Assembly: GCF_900105325.1 (NCBI RefSeq)
Contig: NZ_FNSU01000003.1
Location: 62,001-126,000 of the forward strand
Direction of reading: 5' to 3'
DNA: 64,000 nucleotides
Source of the DNA: Pseudomonas marginalis
GTDB lineage: Bacteria > Pseudomonadota > Gammaproteobacteria > Pseudomonadales > Pseudomonadaceae
Shown: positions 61,081 to 64,000 of the stretch, in pieces
How positions within the stretch are numbered: position 1 is the first letter of the stretch
How the letters are laid out: every line of letters starts with the position of its first letter
Notes under the pieces: model-generated
The model's database searches: none
Told to the model about the DNA's origin: nothing
Seen by the model: the letters and a program-made list of their open reading frames with translations, nothing else
Position numbers and translations under genes: made by a program

Positions 61081-61428
61081 TCAATCGGCCAGTTTGGCTG
61101 TGCCCAGCACGCGATTCAACTCGCCAGCGACAGCGATGAGTTGTTGTTCCAGTGCTTCAACTTCAGAGAGGCTAATGCCATTGTTGATAACTTGCAGGGT
61201 TTTAGCCCGCTTCTTTAGGGCGGGCGCCAGATTGTGTGCGTGTTGCGAAATCAACGCCTGACGCAATAGATTGTTGATCACGGTTTGATAGCCCGTACCG
61301 GCGCTTTCTGCGCGTTCACGGGCGGCATCGATAACCGCATCGTCAAGCATGATGGTGATGCGGGTCTTGCCCTTGTTGCTGGCGACAGCACCGCGTTTGC
61401 TGTGGGTGAAATCGTATTCGTCTTTCAA
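61081..61428 (-). CDS. brnA: BrnA-like ribbon-helix-helix antitoxin
   Basis: 115-residue protein. It starts LKDEYDFTHSKRGAV and has the BrnA/CopG-like motif GKTRITIMLDDAVIDAARERAE. The TTG start at 61428 is decided by GGAGG eight bases upstream. Antitoxins of this type are encoded downstream of BrnT toxins, but only the toxin end remains here. Orphan antitoxin or transcriptional repressor. Confidence 0.75.
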   Translation of the reverse strand: MKDEYDFTHSKRGAVASNKGKTRITIMLDDAVIDAARERAESAGTGYQTVINNLLRQALISQHAHNLAPALKKRAKTLQVINNGISLSEVEALEQQLIAVAGELNRVLGTAKLAD

Positions 61429-61518
61429 GGTCCAAGCCTCCAGGTACCGACACGGTTCATTTCTTGAGGCGAGTTTGGCGCTGATAATGGCTGATCCGCC
61501 ATATAGATTGATTCTGTT
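61429..61518 (-). pseudogene. remnant of a BrnT-like toxin C-terminus
   Basis: Between TAA (61519-61521) and the brnA start, 30 open codons read NRINLYGGSAIISAKLASRN and EPCRYLEAWT, which resembles the end of BrnT toxins (..IISARLASRNE..). It is in frame with brnA. The catalytic part is absent, so no functional toxin exists here. Short similarity from memory, so moderate confidence. Confidence 0.5.
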
Positions 61519-61674
61519 TTAATTGTCAGAAGAGGCGAACTTGAATGTGCGAATAGTCTGGACAGGTCAACGTGCACGGGGTCAGTTCAAGACTGCGTTT
61601 GTTCACATTGCCCCTTTATTCCCCGGCATGCTCATTTCACTGCCCACGCCGGGGAAAAGGTCGGGACGCTACCT

Positions 61675-63015
61675 TCAACGCATATGCAAAATAATCGGAC
61701 TGCTGCTGGCCGGGTCGGTATGCCCGCGCAGCTTGCCGACTGCCTTGGCGTCGACCGCGTCAGCGTGGTTGCCCCAGGTGCTGCGCACGTAGGTCAGTAC
61801 CTGGGCGATTTCCGCATCGGACAGTTGTTCACGAAACGCCGGCATGCGGTAGGCGTCCGGTACGCCGGCGGCGACTACCCGCTGTGAGCCGTTGAGGGTG
61901 ATGTTGATCGCCGAGGCACTTTCCTTGGCCAATGCCGAGGTGGCGCCGGCCAGGGGCGGCATCCATTCGGGCTGGCCCTTGCCGTCCGGGCCATGGCAGG
62001 AGGCGCAGCGGGTCGCGTAGGTGTGGGCGCCGGGGACGTCCTGGCGTGTATCGGCGGCTACGTACTGCCAGGGCGTGCCGTCGCGCTGTGGGTCGCCGGG
62101 CAGTGACTTGAGGTAACGGGCGATGGCGGCCAGGTCGGCGTCTTCCATGAACTGCGTGGAGTTGTTGAAGGCTTCGGTCATCGAGCCGTAGACCACCGCA
62201 TGGGCGTTGCGCCCGGTCTTGAGGAACTGCACGATCTGCGGCTCGCTCCAGCGCCCCAGGCCGGTGTTCGGGTCCTGGCGCAGGCTCGGTGCGTACCAGC
62301 CGTCGAGCAGGGCGCCGGCTAGGAACGGCTTGCCGGATTCGTCCAGGGCTTTTTCGTTGAAGGCCAGGCCGCGCGGCGTGTGGCAGCTGCCGCAGTGGCC
62401 AGGGCCTTGGACGATGTAGGCGCCACGGTTCCATAGCGCGTCCTGATTGGGTTTGGCCGCGTAAGTGGCGGTCGGCGCGAAGAGGCCGTTCCACAGGGCG
62501 ATGGGCCAGCGCAGATTGAGCGGCCAGGGAATGTCGCTGGGGATGTTGGGCTCGTTGGCCGGTTGTACGCCTTGCATGAAGAACGCATACATCGCGCGGA
62601 TATCATCGTCGCTGAGCTTGGCGTAAGACGGGTAGGGCATCGCGGGGTAGAGCCGGCGGCCGCCCGGTGCTACGCCGTGGCGCACTGCACGGTCGAAGTC
62701 GGCGAGGCTGTAGGTGCCGATGCCGTGGGTGCGGTCCGGGGTGATGTTGGTGGCGTGAATGGCGCCCAGCGGCGTGGCCATTTCCAGGCCCCCGGCGAAG
62801 GGCGCCTTGCCCGGCAGGCTGTGGCAGGCGACGCAGTCACTGAGGCGGGCGACATATTCGCCGCGACTGACCTGTGCGGGGTCGACGCTGGCGGCTTGTT
62901 CCTGCGCGAACGGGGTGGCGGGCTGGCGGGTGACATACCAGGCCAGCAGGGCTGCCGCGAGCAGGCAGGGCAGCGCCAGCCAGCCTGCGGTTCTTACGAA
63001 TCGACGGTTGTTCAT
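61675..63015 (-). CDS. tri-heme cytochrome c subunit of a periplasmic dehydrogenase
   Basis: 446-residue protein with an N-terminal signal anchor (GWLALPCLLAAALLAWYV) and three heme sites: CVACH, CGSCH and CASCH. This is the AdhB/NicB-like layout of electron-transfer subunits for membrane alcohol or aldehyde dehydrogenases. It begins 16 bp after the molybdopterin subunit gene, so it should receive that enzyme's electrons and pass them to the respiratory chain. Confidence 0.92.
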   Translation of the reverse strand: MNNRRFVRTAGWLALPCLLAAALLAWYVTRQPATPFAQEQAASVDPAQVSRGEYVARLSDCVACHSLPGKAPFAGGLEMATPLGAIHATNITPDRTHGIGTYSLADFDRAVRHGVAPGGRRLYPAMPYPSYAKLSDDDIRAMYAFFMQGVQPANEPNIPSDIPWPLNLRWPIALWNGLFAPTATYAAKPNQDALWNRGAYIVQGPGHCGSCHTPRGLAFNEKALDESGKPFLAGALLDGWYAPSLRQDPNTGLGRWSEPQIVQFLKTGRNAHAVVYGSMTEAFNNSTQFMEDADLAAIARYLKSLPGDPQRDGTPWQYVAADTRQDVPGAHTYATRCASCHGPDGKGQPEWMPPLAGATSALAKESASAINITLNGSQRVVAAGVPDAYRMPAFREQLSDAEIAQVLTYVRSTWGNHADAVDAKAVGKLRGHTDPASSSPIILHMR

Positions 63016-63031
63016 GGGCGTTCCCTGTGAG

Positions 63032-64000
63032 TCAGCTGAAGGTGTATCGGCTTAGTGGCAGGCCGCGAATTCGCTGCCCCGTCAATTGCGCGACCGCATT
63101 GGCCACGGCCGGTGCCACGGCGGGCAGCGGCGGTTCGCCGATGCCGCCCATCTTCTCGCCACTCTCGACAATCTTCACGTGCACCTGCGCCATCCGTGAG
63201 GGCGGCAGGATCGGGTAGAGGTCGTAATTGCGCGCCCGTGGCTTGCCGTCCACGTACACCGCTTCTTCCAGCAAGGTTTGCGAGAGCCCCAGGGCCACCG
63301 CGCCATTGACCTGAGCTTGCACAATCGCCGGGTTGACGATGCTGCCGGGGTCGATGGCTTCCCAGATGTGGTGGACCTTGACCTGGCCGTTTTCAATCGA
63401 CACTTCGGCGATCACTGCCGCGTGGGAGCCGAACGGCGAGGCCATGGCCACGCCACGGGCACGCCGGGTACCGTCTTCGGCAGTGTAGGGGCCCCGTTTC
63501 CAGCCACCGGACAACTCGCCCACGGCCTTGAGCAGGGTGGTCAGCCGTGGGTTGTCGCGCAGCAGGTGCAGGCGCAGCTCATAGGGATCGCGGCCGCCTT
63601 TGTCCGCCAGCTCATCAAGGAACGCTTCGTAGAAGAAGTCATTCAGCGAATTGCCCACCGAACGCCAGTAGCCGAGCATGGCCGGGCCCTTGACGTAGAT
63701 CTGCGCGATGCGTTTGTTGGGGATGGCGTAGCTCTTGCCCGACAGGCCTTCAAGGGCGGTGGGGTCGAGTTTTTCGCCCTGCTTGCCGGCGATGGCCTCG
63801 GTGGGGCCTTCGGTGGCGCTCACCGCTTCGATCGCCACCGGCAGGCCGTCGGCGTCCAGCGCGGCGCGGAACTTGACCACCGCCACCGGGCGCAACACGT
63901 CGCGCAGGAACTCTTCCTCACGGCTCCAGATCAGCTTGACCGGACGGCCCACCGCCTTGGCCAATGCAATCGCCTGGGGGTAGGGGCTGGCCGAGTCATA
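63032..64000 (-). CDS. xanthine dehydrogenase-family molybdopterin-binding subunit, C-terminal part (cut by window edge)
   Basis: At least 322 residues of the molybdenum-binding large subunit. It contains KLIWSREEEFLRDVLRP, LGYWRSVGNSLNDFFYEAFLDELA, the segment ASPFGSHAAVIAEVSIENGQV and GGIGEPPLPAVAPAVANAV with the catalytic Glu of the family. The frame is open to base 64000. With a cytochrome c partner it resembles isoquinoline, nicotinate or aldehyde oxidoreductases; the substrate cannot be told from this part. Confidence 0.9.
   Translation of the reverse strand, partial: YDSASPYPQAIALAKAVGRPVKLIWSREEEFLRDVLRPVAVVKFRAALDADGLPVAIEAVSATEGPTEAIAGKQGEKLDPTALEGLSGKSYAIPNKRIAQIYVKGPAMLGYWRSVGNSLNDFFYEAFLDELADKGGRDPYELRLHLLRDNPRLTTLLKAVGELSGGWKRGPYTAEDGTRRARGVAMASPFGSHAAVIAEVSIENGQVKVHHIWEAIDPGSIVNPAIVQAQVNGAVALGLSQTLLEEAVYVDGKPRARNYDLYPILPPSRMAQVHVKIVESGEKMGGIGEPPLPAVAPAVANAVAQLTGQRIRGLPLSRYTFS

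Noticed and set aside
61545..61600. End of an insertion sequence (TGAACTGACCCC-like on the minus strand)
   Set aside because: The 12-bp stretch recalls IS3-type termini, but no transposase, no partner repeat and no target duplication are visible. Apart from it, 61519-61674 shows no gene.

Overview
The window is high-GC chromosomal DNA that looks like a fluorescens-group Pseudomonas. The basis is the gene content (hpa homoprotocatechuate genes, Tad pilus locus, udh/kdgD uronate genes, pstSCAB with ppk2), the codon use and the REP-type palindromes. I could run no searches. Gene identities rest on motifs, protein length, gene order and remembered family sequences.

Layout. 1-5101: homoprotocatechuate meta-cleavage operon hpaG1-hpaG2-hpaE-hpaD (minus strand, running off the left edge), divergent from the regulators hpaA and hpaR. 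5270-9959: an AraC regulator followed by an outer-membrane protein, an MFS transporter and an amidase, probably one uptake-and-hydrolysis pathway of unknown substrate. 10022-11566: a PAS-GGDEF protein and a heme oxygenase. 11660-17598: an operon encoding a TolC-family lipoprotein, two HlyD-type adaptors and an M50-protease/HlyD fusion, with no ABC transporter. 17732-24581: a TadG-like protein, a 40-residue candidate peptide and a 1712-residue repeat protein with an N-terminal LEPR...FDAA motif. 24691-35237: a complete Tad/Flp pilus operon. 35374-37417: an OmpR-type two-component system. 37732-51999: a galacturonate/pectin cluster (GntR regulator, uronate dehydrogenase, KdgM porin, enolase-superfamily enzyme, peptide-class ABC transporter with two binding proteins, KdgD, a 4-oxalocrotonate/CHMI-like isomerase, exo-polygalacturonase). 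51955-54084: nine tandem 236-237 bp units that contain the end of the polygalacturonase gene plus a REP doublet. 54103-60387: PPK2, PstSCAB, a Fic-like protein and a HAD protein. 60460-61518: a patch of gene remnants. 61675-64000: a cytochrome c and molybdopterin dehydrogenase operon that runs off the right edge.

The most interesting logic is regulatory. A TTAAG-N4-CTTAA-type element (two TTAA half-sites 10 bp apart) lies upstream of four transcription units: the response regulator itself, flp-tad, tadG-like/giant protein, and tolC-hlyD-hlyD-M50. The first three transcribed targets also share a second block downstream of it. This suggests that one two-component system switches on a pilus, a giant surface or secreted protein, and an ABC-less M50/HlyD/TolC machine that may export or process it. 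I regard that three-part unit as the best candidate for an undescribed system.

A second regulatory code, GTYRTCGTAYRAC, occurs five times in the uronate cluster and probably marks the operator of the local GntR protein. Twin Pho-box-like sequences sit back to back between ppk2 and pstS.
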